Translations under genes and position numbers: made by a program | Shown here: piece by piece, positions 21,172-33,287 of the stretch | How the letters are laid out: the number at the start of each line of letters is the position of its first letter | How positions within the stretch are numbered: position 1 is the stretch's first letter | DNA from: Providencia zhijiangensis | Lineage (GTDB): Bacteria > Pseudomonadota > Gammaproteobacteria > Enterobacterales > Enterobacteriaceae | Direction of reading: 5' to 3' | Assembly (NCBI RefSeq): GCF_030315915.2 | Contig: NZ_CP135990.1 | Location: forward strand, 930,001-994,000 | DNA length: 64,000 nucleotides | Notes under the pieces: model-generated | Seen by the model: the letters and a program-made list of their open reading frames with translations, nothing else | The model's database searches: none | What the model was told of the DNA's origin: nothing

Positions 21172-21276
21172 CGAGCAGTGTGAAATTCAAGGCGGACAGC
21201 GTGCAGCAAGCGCAGCGTACATGAGTACGTGAGCATTGCGAACCCTGCCCAACGAAGAACTTCACCACGCACAGCC
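21172..21276. repeat. ERIC-like palindromic segment in the spacer upstream of 23S
   Basis: GTGTGAAATTC (about 21178-21188) and GAACTTCACCAC (about 21257-21268) pair with one or two mismatches; the centre is GCGTACATGAGTACGTGAGC. The centre and the AATTCAAGGCGGACAGCG flank recall an ERIC element in outline, though it is too diverged for a firm call. It fills most of the otherwise gene-free 20988-21321 spacer. Confidence 0.45.
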
Positions 21277-21321
21277 ATGACGTTTCGTGTCGTCTGATGA
21301 AAAGACACCTTCGGGTTGTGA

Positions 21322-24227
<2,906 letters not shown>

Positions 24228-24366
24228 ACAACACCGAAGGTGTTTTCGAGATGAGAGATTAAAGTTGATTCAATGAAGTGGGACGCCGAGAGGTGGACAC
24301 GACAGCTTGTTCAGGATTGATATTCTGGTTTAGTGGATTAGAGACTAAACGGGAATAAACAGAATT

Positions 24367-24486
24367 TGTCTGGCGGCAATAGCGCGGTGGTCCCACCTGA
24401 CCCCATGCCGAACTCAGAAGTGAAACGCCGTAGCGCCGATGGTAGTGTGGGGTCTCCCCATGTGAGAGTAGGGAACTGCCAGACAT
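24367..24486 (+). rRNA. rrf: 5S ribosomal RNA
   Basis: 120 bases, TGTCTGGCGGCAATAGCGCG to GAACTGCCAGACAT. The ends pair (TGTCTGGC / GCCAGACA) as in all 5S RNAs, and the centre matches E. coli almost base for base. Confidence 0.98.
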
Positions 24487-24541
24487 TAATTTAAAACTTA
24501 TTGCGAAGCGATAAGTTGCCGAAAGGCAAAAAAGAATAAGT

Positions 24542-24618
24542 GGAGCGGTAGTTCAGTTGGTTAGAATACCTGCCTGTCACGCAGGGGGTCGCGGGTTCGA
24601 GTCCCGTCCGTTCCGCCA
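24542..24618 (+). tRNA. aspT: tRNA-Asp (GTC), distal to 5S
   Basis: 77 bases with encoded CCA; anticodon GTC at 24576-24578. It begins 55 bases after 5S rRNA and before the operon terminator, so it is probably co-transcribed. Confidence 0.97.
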
Positions 24619-24629
24619 CTTATAGCAAG

Positions 24630-24663
24630 CCCCGTGATGAAAATCATGGGGTTTTTGTTTTTT
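24630..24663 (+). terminator. rRNA operon terminator
   Basis: CCCCGTGAT (24630-24638), GAAA loop, ATCATGGGG, then TTTTTGTTTTTT. It follows tRNA-Asp by 11 bases. Confidence 0.9.
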
Positions 24664-24767
24664 GCGACAAAGTAATTTCGAACTATATTTTCTCCCTATC
24701 GTTACAAAGTTCACTCTGCTATAGCGATCCTTCAAGATTTTTTTTGTTTATTATGAGCTAGCAAGTT

Positions 24768-25112
24768 CTATTTAAAGTTTTGATATAGAGTATAACCTGC
24801 CACTGCACCCGCTACATCATAAGCAAAATCATGCCAACTCCAGCCAGTACCTGCAGGTCGGCTATCATAAAGTTCTTTCGCAGCACCTAGCGAAATAGAA
24901 AACAACATACCGAATTGTGCTGCTTGCCGATGTTGCATGTTCTGTTTATCCGCATACGCATTACCAGCGGCAGCCATTGCAGCAGAAAAAGCAAAGTGCT
25001 GAGCCTTATCTTTTCCCTGCCAATTATCATTTGACCAATGGAAGCCTGAACAGCCTGTCATGACTATTAACGAGCAACTTAAAGCTAATGTTGTATAAGA
25101 GAAATTTGGCAT
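24768..25112 (-). CDS. yfiM: YfiM family lipoprotein
   Basis: 114 residues with an N-terminal signal and a lipobox-like VMTGC (Cys at about 21). The conserved family body WQGKDKAQHFAFSAAMAAAG and LGAAKELYDSRPAGTGWSWH matches E. coli YfiM. Function is unknown. It is followed on the same strand order by pssA upstream, as in E. coli, though kgtP, present beside it in E. coli, is absent here. Confidence 0.88.
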   Translation of the reverse strand: MPNFSYTTLALSCSLIVMTGCSGFHWSNDNWQGKDKAQHFAFSAAMAAAGNAYADKQNMQHRQAAQFGMLFSISLGAAKELYDSRPAGTGWSWHDFAYDVAGAVAGYTLYQNFK

Positions 25113-25160
25113 GTATCTTGAGCCTCTACAGCAACTGATAAGTTAGAGTTCGTTAGATAA

Positions 25161-25188
25161 TAAAAAGCGCCACATGAGCGGCGCTTTA
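25161..25188 (-). terminator. Terminator after pssA
   Basis: On the minus strand AAAGCGCC, 8-base loop, GGCGCTTTTTA, 13 bases after the pssA stop. Confidence 0.88.
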
Positions 25189-25200
25189 GAGAGTCAATGA

Positions 25201-26556
25201 TTAAAGTATTCGACTAATGAGACGATCAACTCGGATACGTCGCAATCGACGGATCAGTTTTTTTACTTTAACAGGGTAGGTTTGAATGCTATCCAGCTCG
25301 CGATAGTGATGAACAACTTTGGTATGGACTCGAATACAATCGAGTTCGTGTTGGCGTTGTTCTTGGAGTTGCTGTTTTGGATCGTGGATCAATACCGCAT
25401 TTTCCAAGTCTAATCCCCAAGCTCGTGGATTCAGGTTATTACCTGTAATCAGCTGCCATTGATTATCAACCCACATTCCTTTCAGGTGATAAGTGTTGTC
25501 ACCATCTTTCCATAAACGAACTGTCAGCTGTTCACTATCAATAAAGCGCTGCAAACGGCTAACAAACTTACGTAAGTTTATTTCATAGAGATAGGGTAAA
25601 GCGCCAATAATTTTAAAAGGTTCTTCAGGTGGAATATAGAAGTCGTTAGCGGTTTTATCGCCAATAATGATTTCAACTTTTTTTCCATCACGCAGTAACT
25701 TACTGATAATTCTAACCAAAACAGCAGGTAAATTAAAATATGGCGTACAGATAGTGAGCTTTTCAGTTGTTGAACTCATCAAATGGGTGATAGTACGATT
25801 TAACTCGTTTTTTTTACCTAGGCCAACAAATGGAGTAACGGCGAGTTCATCATTAGAAGCATTACCCGCAAATTGGTAATTAACGCCTCTTAATGACAAA
25901 CGAAATTGCTTAATTAACCCTTTAAATTCCGCTGTTTTTGGCCTATCAGGCGTATTGAGTAGATGAATAGCATCCGATGATAAAAGAGAATCATCAATGA
26001 ATTTTTTCATCGTCGTCGTGAGCTGGCTATTTTTGATGAGATGATATCTATCGTAGCGGTATTTTTCATGACGATGCAGATAGACATCATTGATGCTAGC
26101 CCCGCTATATAGGAGCGTATCATCAAATAAGAAACCTTTTAAATGCAGTACCCCTAATGCTTCACGCGTGTTTACGGGGATCCCGAAAACAGGGATCTCA
26201 ACATCAGGGTATTGCTGAGAAACTTCATAATACCAATCAGCATTCGTCAGATTAGCAGCTGCGCCAATTCGGCCGCGCTGAGCTCGGTGCCAATCAACTA
26301 GAATTTTAATATCTAGATTAGGATTTGCTTGTTTAGCGGCATACAGAGCATGAAGGATGTCTTTACCCGCATCATCTTTTTCTAAATACAGAGCCGTAAT
26401 GTAGACTGTATTTTTAGCTTGCGAGATCTGTTCAAGCAGAGCACCACGAAAATTTTCCGTCTTATAGAGCGTTTTAACATCATCAACCGACTGAGACAAT
26501 TTAGGCATGTTTGCCAAGTGTTGTTGATGTTTTGCTTGTTTTAATTTTGACAACAT
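25201..26556 (-). CDS. pssA: CDP-diacylglycerol--serine O-phosphatidyltransferase
   Basis: Makes phosphatidylserine, the precursor of phosphatidylethanolamine, at the ribosome- and membrane-associated interface. The 451 residues equal the E. coli length and belong to the phospholipase D superfamily. Two HxK motifs are present: HLKGFLFDD (His about 138, Lys 140) and HLKGMWVDN (His about 357, Lys 359), each followed by the expected hydrophobic and GxxN context (SGASINDVY, TGNNLNPRAW). The basic C terminus KLIRRLRRIRVDRLISRIL suits membrane association. ATG at 26556 is the family start; an upstream GTG codon (26559) is in frame. Confidence 0.97.
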   Translation of the reverse strand: MLSKLKQAKHQQHLANMPKLSQSVDDVKTLYKTENFRGALLEQISQAKNTVYITALYLEKDDAGKDILHALYAAKQANPNLDIKILVDWHRAQRGRIGAAANLTNADWYYEVSQQYPDVEIPVFGIPVNTREALGVLHLKGFLFDDTLLYSGASINDVYLHRHEKYRYDRYHLIKNSQLTTTMKKFIDDSLLSSDAIHLLNTPDRPKTAEFKGLIKQFRLSLRGVNYQFAGNASNDELAVTPFVGLGKKNELNRTITHLMSSTTEKLTICTPYFNLPAVLVRIISKLLRDGKKVEIIIGDKTANDFYIPPEEPFKIIGALPYLYEINLRKFVSRLQRFIDSEQLTVRLWKDGDNTYHLKGMWVDNQWQLITGNNLNPRAWGLDLENAVLIHDPKQQLQEQRQHELDCIRVHTKVVHHYRELDSIQTYPVKVKKLIRRLRRIRVDRLISRIL

Positions 26557-26653
26557 CACAGTGTGAATTTTCTCTTGTTAGTCTAATAGCAAATCGCTTT
26601 ATACAAATATTTAAGCGAATGATCTGTCGATGATATCATATTTACACCATTCA

Positions 26654-26709
26654 TTAGGAATAAATTGACCATTGGTTTATTTACTATACAGATTACGGTT
26701 TATTCCTAA
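26654..26709. repeat. Inverted repeat between pat and pssA
   Basis: TTAGGAATAAA (26654-26664) and TTTATTCCTAA (26699-26709) are exact reverse complements, 34 bases apart, just after the pat stop. No T tract follows, so it is a poor terminator by sequence; it may be a stabilising 3' structure. Confidence 0.6.
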
Positions 26710-26715
26710 CGCTAA

Positions 26716-29361
26716 TTATAGATGCAGGGTGAGATTTACGACACCATCCTCGAATTGAACATCAATTTGGAACCCTAATTTTTTTGCCAAGCTGATCATA
26801 TTACGGTTTTCCGGCATGGTGATCGCTGTCAGTTTTTTAATGCCATGCCCACGTGTGTAGTTGAGCAGCTTTTGCATTAATTGATAGCCGAGAGTCTGTC
26901 CTTTCATATCTGAGCGAACTAGAACGGCAAACTCAGCTTCCTGGTTATCAGGATCCGCCATTGCACGAGTTACACCAATAATTTCAGGTTGTGTATCACT
27001 ATTTTTAATAGCGACAAACGCCATTTCTCGGTCGTAATCGATTTGCGTCATATTCGCGAGATCATCATGAGTGAATTCACTGATTTCACTGAAATAACGG
27101 TAATAAAGATCTTCTTTAGTGACTTGTTCAATAAAGGATTTTAAAAGTGGTTCATCTTCAGGAAGAATGGGCCTTAACAAGCAAGTTAGGTCATCTTTTA
27201 GGTTAATGGTCTCTTCGAGTTCATTAGGGTAAGGACGAATGGCAAGCCGAGTATTTGAATTGTCATTCGCTGGGTTCAATGTCATTGAAACATCAAGTAA
27301 TGTAAATTCATCACCAGCGGCAAGTAGTGGATGTATATCTAATCGATTGATGTTAGGACAATCAATGATTAAGTTAGAGACACGAACTAATAAGCTGGCT
27401 AGCCCCGGAATATCTAATGGTTCTAGAGCACTACGGGCTTTAATTTTATGTCCTTTGATTGCATTAATGACCAAGTAACGTGCTAGCGCTAAGTTAAGTG
27501 GGGGAAGGGCTACAGCTGCCTGGCTCTCTTGCTGCCACTCTACGCCACCTTCGCCAAGCATGATCAATAAACCAAAAACAGGATCAAGCTCAACAGCAAT
27601 TCGTAGCTCCTGAGCGCCTGCGCGATTCGCCATGCTTTGTACTAATAAGCCTTCAATCCGTGCTTGTGGGTAGTTGGTCGAGACCCGCTCAATGATGGCA
27701 TTGGCGGCTTCTGCAACTTCTTTGGCATTTCTTAAATAGAGCATAACGCCCTGAACTTCTGATTTATGAACAATATCAGGAGAACGTAATTTTAGTGCAA
27801 CGGGATAGCCAATTTTTTCTGCAATTTCAACGGCCTGTTCGCTGGAATGAGCAATCCATGTTGGTAAGCTGCTTAAGCCATAAGCTTTTAAGATTGGTTG
27901 AACTTCATGGGTATCTAGATGCAGCTTGTTATTTTCAATGGCTTGCATGATACAGGTATGCGCTTGTTGAGTATTTGCAGTTATTCCGACAGGAAGCGCC
28001 GGGGTTTCTTTTAATTGTTTTTGGTTACGGCGATATTCCACCATATGCATATAGGCGGTGATGGCACCTTCAGGTGTTCGGTAAGTTGGGATCCCAGCTT
28101 CGCTGAAGAGCCTTCTCGCTTCTTGAGATGAATATTCCCCGCACCAGTTTGTGAGGATGGTTAACCATTTACCTCGAGGATGCTGCTTAATGGTTTTGAT
28201 CACTTTTTCTGCCATGGACTTACTCTGTGTAATGGCGCTTGGTGTGTGGATCAAAAGTAACGCATCATGATCGTGGCTATCGAGCATTTTGTTTAATACG
28301 TTGAGATATCTATCCACGGTAGCATCGTCGCCGAGGTCAATCGGGTTTTGGGTAGATAAATCTAATGGCAATAGGGAGCTCAGTTCGTTTTCAGTTTCTA
28401 CACTGAGTTTTGCTAGCTTGCCATTACGTAGCAGTAACTCATCGAGCGCCATTGCGGCAGGTGCAGAGCCATTGCTCATAATCGATAAACGTTCTCCTCG
28501 TAGCGGAGTCATATAACTTAGTGTTTCTACCGCAGAGAACATTTCGTGAGTATCCTGGACTCGCAGTAAACCTGCCCGTTGAATCGCTGCATCATAAGCG
28601 GCATCTAAACTCGGTTTTTCACCAAGAAGCTCTTGAGCTTTGCGTGTTCGTCCGCTCTTGATAACGAGGATCGGTTTGTTACGCGATGCACTACGGGAAG
28701 ATGATAAGAAGCGTCTTGCATCACTAATATTTTCTAAATAAAGCAAGATGGCACTGGTTTTACTGTCTCGAGCAAGATAGTCCAGTAGGTCATCAATATC
28801 GATATCAATGCTATCGCCAAGGGCAATAAAATAGGAAAAACCGATATCACGATGGCGCGCCCAATCTAAGACTGTATTTGAAACTGCGGCAGATTGTGAA
28901 ATAAATGCCAGTTTGCCTTTCAAAATGGGGATTGGGGAAAAGCTAGCATTTAGCCCTTGCCACGGAGCAAAGAATCCTAAACTGTTCGGACCCAATAAAC
29001 GAATTTGATATTGCTGAGCCACCTTTTTCAGTTCATTAAATTGAATAGAAGGGGACGATAAGATAATGACGACATTACAGCCTGCTTCCCCAAGTTGCCG
29101 GAGACATTCAACATTACGAGAGTAGTGAGTGCAGATCACTGCAAGATCAGGCTTGAGTGGGAGTTTGTCAATTGAGGGATAAGCAAGGACGCCAAGAATG
29201 GAGCTCCTGTTCGGGTTAACGGGCAGAATAGGGCCTTTGAAACCACTGCTGAGTAAATTTTTCATCATCACTGAGCCTGCTCGGCTAGGATCTTCTGAAG
29301 CGCCCACGACAACGATAGATTTTGGTCTAAACAATGACTCTAGCTGACTCACTAACCCCAT
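26716..29361 (-). CDS. pat: Protein lysine acetyltransferase Pat (YfiQ/PatZ)
   Basis: Acetyl-CoA-dependent acetylation of protein lysines, notably acetyl-CoA synthetase in relatives. 881 residues. The N-terminal two thirds resemble an NDP-forming acyl-CoA synthetase: CoA-binding RPKSIVVVGASEDPSRAG, succinyl-CoA ligase-like and ATP-grasp regions (HKSEVQGVMLYLR, LIMLGEGGVEW). The last about 160 residues form a GNAT domain with AEFAVLVRSDMKGQTLGYQLM. The ATG at 29361 is chosen because it has AAAAAGG upstream and aligns with the E. coli start; the TTG at 29400 has no ribosome site. Confidence 0.95.
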   Translation of the reverse strand: MGLVSQLESLFRPKSIVVVGASEDPSRAGSVMMKNLLSSGFKGPILPVNPNRSSILGVLAYPSIDKLPLKPDLAVICTHYSRNVECLRQLGEAGCNVVIILSSPSIQFNELKKVAQQYQIRLLGPNSLGFFAPWQGLNASFSPIPILKGKLAFISQSAAVSNTVLDWARHRDIGFSYFIALGDSIDIDIDDLLDYLARDSKTSAILLYLENISDARRFLSSSRSASRNKPILVIKSGRTRKAQELLGEKPSLDAAYDAAIQRAGLLRVQDTHEMFSAVETLSYMTPLRGERLSIMSNGSAPAAMALDELLLRNGKLAKLSVETENELSSLLPLDLSTQNPIDLGDDATVDRYLNVLNKMLDSHDHDALLLIHTPSAITQSKSMAEKVIKTIKQHPRGKWLTILTNWCGEYSSQEARRLFSEAGIPTYRTPEGAITAYMHMVEYRRNQKQLKETPALPVGITANTQQAHTCIMQAIENNKLHLDTHEVQPILKAYGLSSLPTWIAHSSEQAVEIAEKIGYPVALKLRSPDIVHKSEVQGVMLYLRNAKEVAEAANAIIERVSTNYPQARIEGLLVQSMANRAGAQELRIAVELDPVFGLLIMLGEGGVEWQQESQAAVALPPLNLALARYLVINAIKGHKIKARSALEPLDIPGLASLLVRVSNLIIDCPNINRLDIHPLLAAGDEFTLLDVSMTLNPANDNSNTRLAIRPYPNELEETINLKDDLTCLLRPILPEDEPLLKSFIEQVTKEDLYYRYFSEISEFTHDDLANMTQIDYDREMAFVAIKNSDTQPEIIGVTRAMADPDNQEAEFAVLVRSDMKGQTLGYQLMQKLLNYTRGHGIKKLTAITMPENRNMISLAKKLGFQIDVQFEDGVVNLTLHL

Positions 29362-29426
29362 GGCGGTAAACCTTTTTGTGGTGAGCGAAAACCCGCTCAA
29401 CTGATTTTGAGTTCGTAAGCAACGCT

Positions 29427-29490
29427 ATACGTTGCCGTAATACTATATGTTGCCGTAATACTATACGATGCTGGAATACTATGTCGTATA
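29427..29490. repeat. Three tandem 18-bp repeats upstream of pat
   Basis: Copies at 29427-29444, 29445-29462 and 29463-29480 follow ATACGTTGCCGTAATACT with few changes; a degenerate fourth begins at 29481. They lie 66 bases before the pat start codon, where its promoter is expected. No gene is seen in 29362-29642. Confidence 0.8.
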
Positions 29491-29642
29491 TTGTGCCGTA
29501 TATTGGGGGAAGCGCCAGTTTATCGGGGGTATTTTATTGAATATTACAAGCACCCTCACGTTTTGCTGTGAAGGTGATTTTCAAAATAGAAATTGCTGGA
29601 AAGCGAGGCATATAAATAACGTAAAAAAATGCCTATAAAGAG

Positions 29643-30344
29643 TTATTCTTGGGGCTGAGACAAGAGCATTTGAGCGGTAGGATGATGTGGTTTTCCCTCT
29701 AAGTATTTACGGCGAAACAGATTGAAATGCGTAAATAACGCTTGGGATGCATCAGTATCGCCAGCTTGCTCTAGCACAGTAGCTGCCACTTCAGCGGTAC
29801 AATGCTGCTCTTCACGCGATGGGATACGCAGTAAGTAATCTGTTCTCGCTTTCGTATTGATAGACAACATTGGAATTTGATCCAAATAAGGGCTCTTGCG
29901 GAACATTTTACGCGCTTCTGGCCAAGTGCCATCTAACAAAATAAATAATGCAGGTTTGTCAGAAAGCGTTGGAGCATTGACGACAACGCGATCCGTTTGC
30001 GCATAGCTTTCTGGGAAAATTAGATAAGGTTGTCTAGTTTTATCTTGCAGTGCAGCTAATAGCTGGTTGTCAGGATCTGTTCTTGACCACTGATATGCCT
30101 GAGTATCAGGAAGCACATCAGCAATCAGCTTTCCGGTATTGCTGGGCTTAAAAACTTCACCATCAAACATAATCAAGCAAAATTGGCTTTTTGCTTGCGC
30201 TGAAACCGTTTCTTCACAGAGACATTGAGGAACGGGAAGCAGACAATATTGGCAGCGTTTTACCCGACAACCTCTTGCTTTAAAAGGTTTTGTAGAAAGG
30301 GCTAAGCGTTGCTGACGCAGATGATAGACAGCGTTCTGACTCAT
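29643..30344 (-). CDS. tapT: tRNA-uridine aminocarboxypropyltransferase TapT (YfiP), DTW domain
   Basis: Adds acp to U47 of tRNA, forming acp3U, using S-adenosylmethionine. 233 residues. A Cys-rich N-terminal segment CQYCLLPVPQCLC suggests metal binding, and the family signature LLDGTWPEARKMFRKSPYL (DTW motif) is present. The frame reaches 30386, but the ATG at 30344 (MSQNAVYHLRQQR) aligns with the E. coli start. In E. coli trxC lies between this gene and yfiF; it is absent here. Confidence 0.92.
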   Translation of the reverse strand: MSQNAVYHLRQQRLALSTKPFKARGCRVKRCQYCLLPVPQCLCEETVSAQAKSQFCLIMFDGEVFKPSNTGKLIADVLPDTQAYQWSRTDPDNQLLAALQDKTRQPYLIFPESYAQTDRVVVNAPTLSDKPALFILLDGTWPEARKMFRKSPYLDQIPMLSINTKARTDYLLRIPSREEQHCTAEVAATVLEQAGDTDASQALFTHFNLFRRKYLEGKPHHPTAQMLLSQPQE

Positions 30345-30517
30345 GGTTGATAGGGCACTTTTCGTTGCGACAAAAATAAGGGGCATATTGTACGCAAAAC
30401 GATTTGTCTACGATAGAAGTATATTCAATAACTTTTCGGTGAGATAATAGCGCGGATCGGTAGCGTAGCTTTGCAACTTCATGTAATCTTCGCGCCATAG
30501 CTTAGTAGGGGATAGCG

Positions 30518-31651
30518 ATGAACGACACGAATGATTTTAGTGGTAAAAACGGCAAAGTAAAAGTGATGTATGTCCGTAGCGAAGAGCAGGACAACAATAA
30601 AGGTAATGATAAACGCCGTGGCGGTCGTGATGATAAGCGCGACGATAGACGCGGTGATAAACGTTCAGGTGGACGTAATGATCGCAACGACCGTAATGAT
30701 CGTAACGAACGTTCAGGCCGCTCTGGTCGTCCAGAGGGTGGTCGTTCAGAACGCCGTTCTGACAACGATAGACGCTCAAGTAGTCGCGATAGCGCACCAC
30801 GTGGCGAGCAATCTCCGTGGCGCACCGTTTCAAAACCGGGCAGTGATGAATTAGAAAACGATCATGGTGGTATTTCAGGAAAAAGCCAAATTGATCCTGA
30901 GCAACTGCGTAAACAACGCCAAGAAGAAACCCGTATTTACGGCGAAAATGCCTGCCAAGCGATGTTTAAAAACCGTCCAGATGGTATTGTCCGTGCGTGG
31001 TTCTTGCAGTCAGTCACTCCACGTTTTCGTGATGCATTAAAATGGATGGCAGCAAACCGTAAGGCGTACCATGTTGTTGATGAAGAAGAGTTAACAAAAG
31101 CGTCTGGTACTGAGCACCACGGCGGCGTGTGCTTTATCATCAAAAAACGCGGTGGTATGGCAGCAGAAACCTATTTAGAAAATGCGGTCGATACCGATTG
31201 TGTTTTAGCGTTAGAAGATGTTGGTAATCCGCATAACCTTGGTGGGATCATGCGTAGCTGCGCTCACTTTGGTGTGAAAGGTGTGATTTTACAAGATGCA
31301 GGAATGCTGGAATCCGGTGCGGCAATTCGTACCGCAGAAGGTGGCGCTGAGCATATTAAAGCCATTGATGCAGATGGTTTCACGCCAACACTGAATAAAT
31401 TCCGTGAAGCAGGCTATACCATCGTCACGACATCAAGCCATAAAGGTAGTCAGGACATTGCTAAGGTTCAATTACCGAAGAAAATGGTGTTGGTGTTAGG
31501 TCAAGAGAGTGATGGTTTAAGTGACAGCACATGGGATCAGGGTGATATGAGCCTGTACATTGGCGGAACAGGTAAAGTTGAAAGCCTGAACGTCTCTGTC
31601 GCAACAGGGATTATGCTTTCTCAGTGGTGGTCACAAAATAAAGTTAAGTAA
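30518..31651 (+). CDS. yfiF: SpoU-family tRNA/rRNA methyltransferase YfiF
   Basis: 377 residues. A charged, low-complexity N-terminal segment (about 20-95, rich in Arg, Asp, Asn, Gly and Ser, with repeated DRND/NDRN units) precedes an RNA 2'-O ribose methyltransferase substrate-binding region (about 125-205) and a SpoU/TrmH catalytic domain (about 215-370) with [27 protein letters not shown] and [11 protein letters not shown]. The target RNA is unknown. Divergent from tapT. The disordered arm is about 30 residues longer than in E. coli. Confidence 0.92.
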   Translation: MNDTNDFSGKNGKVKVMYVRSEEQDNNKGNDKRRGGRDDKRDDRRGDKRSGGRNDRNDRNDRNERSGRSGRPEGGRSERRSDNDRRSSSRDSAPRGEQSPWRTVSKPGSDELENDHGGISGKSQIDPEQLRKQRQEETRIYGENACQAMFKNRPDGIVRAWFLQSVTPRFRDALKWMAANRKAYHVVDEEELTKASGTEHHGGVCFIIKKRGGMAAETYLENAVDTDCVLALEDVGNPHNLGGIMRSCAHFGVKGVILQDAGMLESGAAIRTAEGGAEHIKAIDADGFTPTLNKFREAGYTIVTTSSHKGSQDIAKVQLPKKMVLVLGQESDGLSDSTWDQGDMSLYIGGTGKVESLNVSVATGIMLSQWWSQNKVK

Positions 31652-31675
31652 TGATTTACTGACTTGAGCTAGCCT

Positions 31676-31713
31676 AAAAAACCATACGCAAAATTGTGTA
31701 TGGTTTTTTTTCG
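31676..31713 (+). terminator. Terminator after yfiF
   Basis: AAAAACCATACGCA and TGTATGGTTTTTTTT pair around AAATTG. It can also serve emrB on the opposite strand, since the A tract is long. Confidence 0.85.
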
Positions 31714-31730
31714 TCTGAAGTATATGTCGG

Positions 31731-33269
31731 TTAGTGAGCTCCACCACCATCTTTTGAACCGGCTCCGAATGGGGGTTTGGCAAACCAGACAATCACCATC
31801 AACAGAATAAACACGCCTGCGGACATCCAGAAAATTTCATTAGCAGAAATAATTAACCCTTGCTCAGTAATTGAGCGCGCAATATACGCGGCACTTTGCT
31901 GCTCATTCATGCCTATTTGCGCCAACTCACTGTACATATGTTGGGCATTGGGATTGTATGGGTTAACAAACTCTGTCAGATTTTCATGGTGCATTGCTTC
32001 ACGTTGTGTCCACAACGTGGTGGTGATGGAAGTACCAATTGCACCCGCTAAGGTTCGCGTAAAGTTAGATAAGCTAGATGCTGATGCCATTCTTTCCGGA
32101 GGTAAACCCGATAATGTAATGGTTGTTAGTGGCATAAAGAAGCAGGCTATCGCTAAACCTTGAACGAACTGAGGCCATGCTGCCGCGGCAAATCCCATAC
32201 CTGGTTCGAAGGTGTAAGCTCTCCAGTAATAGCACACGGCATACATAATAAAGCTGAAGGTGACTAAATAACGCATATCGATGCGGTTACCAAAGCGACC
32301 AATAATCGGCGTGATCAGCAGCGGCAATAGGCCCACTGGCGCCGAGGCCAAACCCGCCCACGTTGCCGTATAACCGTACACTTCTTGCAGTAACTGAGGC
32401 AACAGAACGATAGTACCGAAATAGAGCATATATGCCAGACTAAGCGCCAAACAACCGATGGTAAAATTACGCTCTTTAAAGAGGGAAAGGTCGATGACGG
32501 GATGATCATCAGTCAGTTCCCAAACAATTAAGAAAGCTATCGCGACAACGGCGACAACGGTTAGAACGATGATCTCCGTAGAGTTAAACCAATCGAGCTC
32601 TTTCCCTTGGTCGAGCATAATCTGCAATGCACCAATCCCGACAACCAGTAAGACGAGCCCCACGGTATCAATCGGCTTGATAGCAATTTGAGTTTCACGT
32701 CCTTTAAGCGTTCGCATAATGGCAAAAATAATCGCGATACTAAATGGAACGTTGATAAAGAAAATCCAGCCCCAGTGGTAGTTGTCACTAATATAGCCAC
32801 CAAGAATAGGCCCACAAATCGGCGCGACCACAATAGTCATCGACCACAGTGCAAGTGCCATACTACGTTTGGCTGGTGGATAGTTATTGAGTAATAGACT
32901 CTGAGACAACGGAATGAGTGGGCCAGCAACCAAGCCTTGCAGAACGCGGAATAAAATCAGCATTTCTAAGCTGTTGGAGATCCCACACAACCATGAGGTA
33001 AGGGCGAAAAGCCCGGTAGACCATAAAAAGAGGCGAACTTCTCCAATACGACGAGCTAACCAGCCAGTGACCGGAATGGAGATAGCATTCGCTACCCCAA
33101 ACGATGTGATCACCCATGTGCCTTGTGAGTTAGATGCACCCAAGTTACCCGCAATAGTGGGGATAGCGACGTTAGCAATGGTCGAATCCAAAACTTGCAT
33201 AAAGGTCGCCAAAGATAACGCAATGGTCATCCAAGCCAGTTTTGAACCTGTTAACGGTGCACTTGTCAC
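31731..33269 (-). CDS. emrB: Multidrug efflux MFS transporter EmrB
   Basis: 512-residue DHA2-family proton antiporter with 14 predicted membrane segments; it exports hydrophobic drugs and uncouplers through EmrA and TolC. Conserved segments include MQVLDSTIANVAIPTIAG (motif D1), GWLARRIGEVRLF (motif A) and PICGPILGGYISDNYHWGWIFFINVP (motif C). The start is GTG at 33269 with GGAGA 7 bases upstream. It is 18 bases after emrA, and the C-terminal end FGAGSKDGGGAH resembles E. coli. Confidence 0.96.
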   Translation of the reverse strand: MTSAPLTGSKLAWMTIALSLATFMQVLDSTIANVAIPTIAGNLGASNSQGTWVITSFGVANAISIPVTGWLARRIGEVRLFLWSTGLFALTSWLCGISNSLEMLILFRVLQGLVAGPLIPLSQSLLLNNYPPAKRSMALALWSMTIVVAPICGPILGGYISDNYHWGWIFFINVPFSIAIIFAIMRTLKGRETQIAIKPIDTVGLVLLVVGIGALQIMLDQGKELDWFNSTEIIVLTVVAVVAIAFLIVWELTDDHPVIDLSLFKERNFTIGCLALSLAYMLYFGTIVLLPQLLQEVYGYTATWAGLASAPVGLLPLLITPIIGRFGNRIDMRYLVTFSFIMYAVCYYWRAYTFEPGMGFAAAAWPQFVQGLAIACFFMPLTTITLSGLPPERMASASSLSNFTRTLAGAIGTSITTTLWTQREAMHHENLTEFVNPYNPNAQHMYSELAQIGMNEQQSAAYIARSITEQGLIISANEIFWMSAGVFILLMVIVWFAKPPFGAGSKDGGGAH

Positions 33270-33287
33270 GTTAATGTCTCCGTTTAC

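Noticed and set aside
30502-30833. Arg/Leu/Ser-rich frames antisense to the start of yfiF
   Set aside because: They mirror the low-complexity arm of YfiF and lack independent support.
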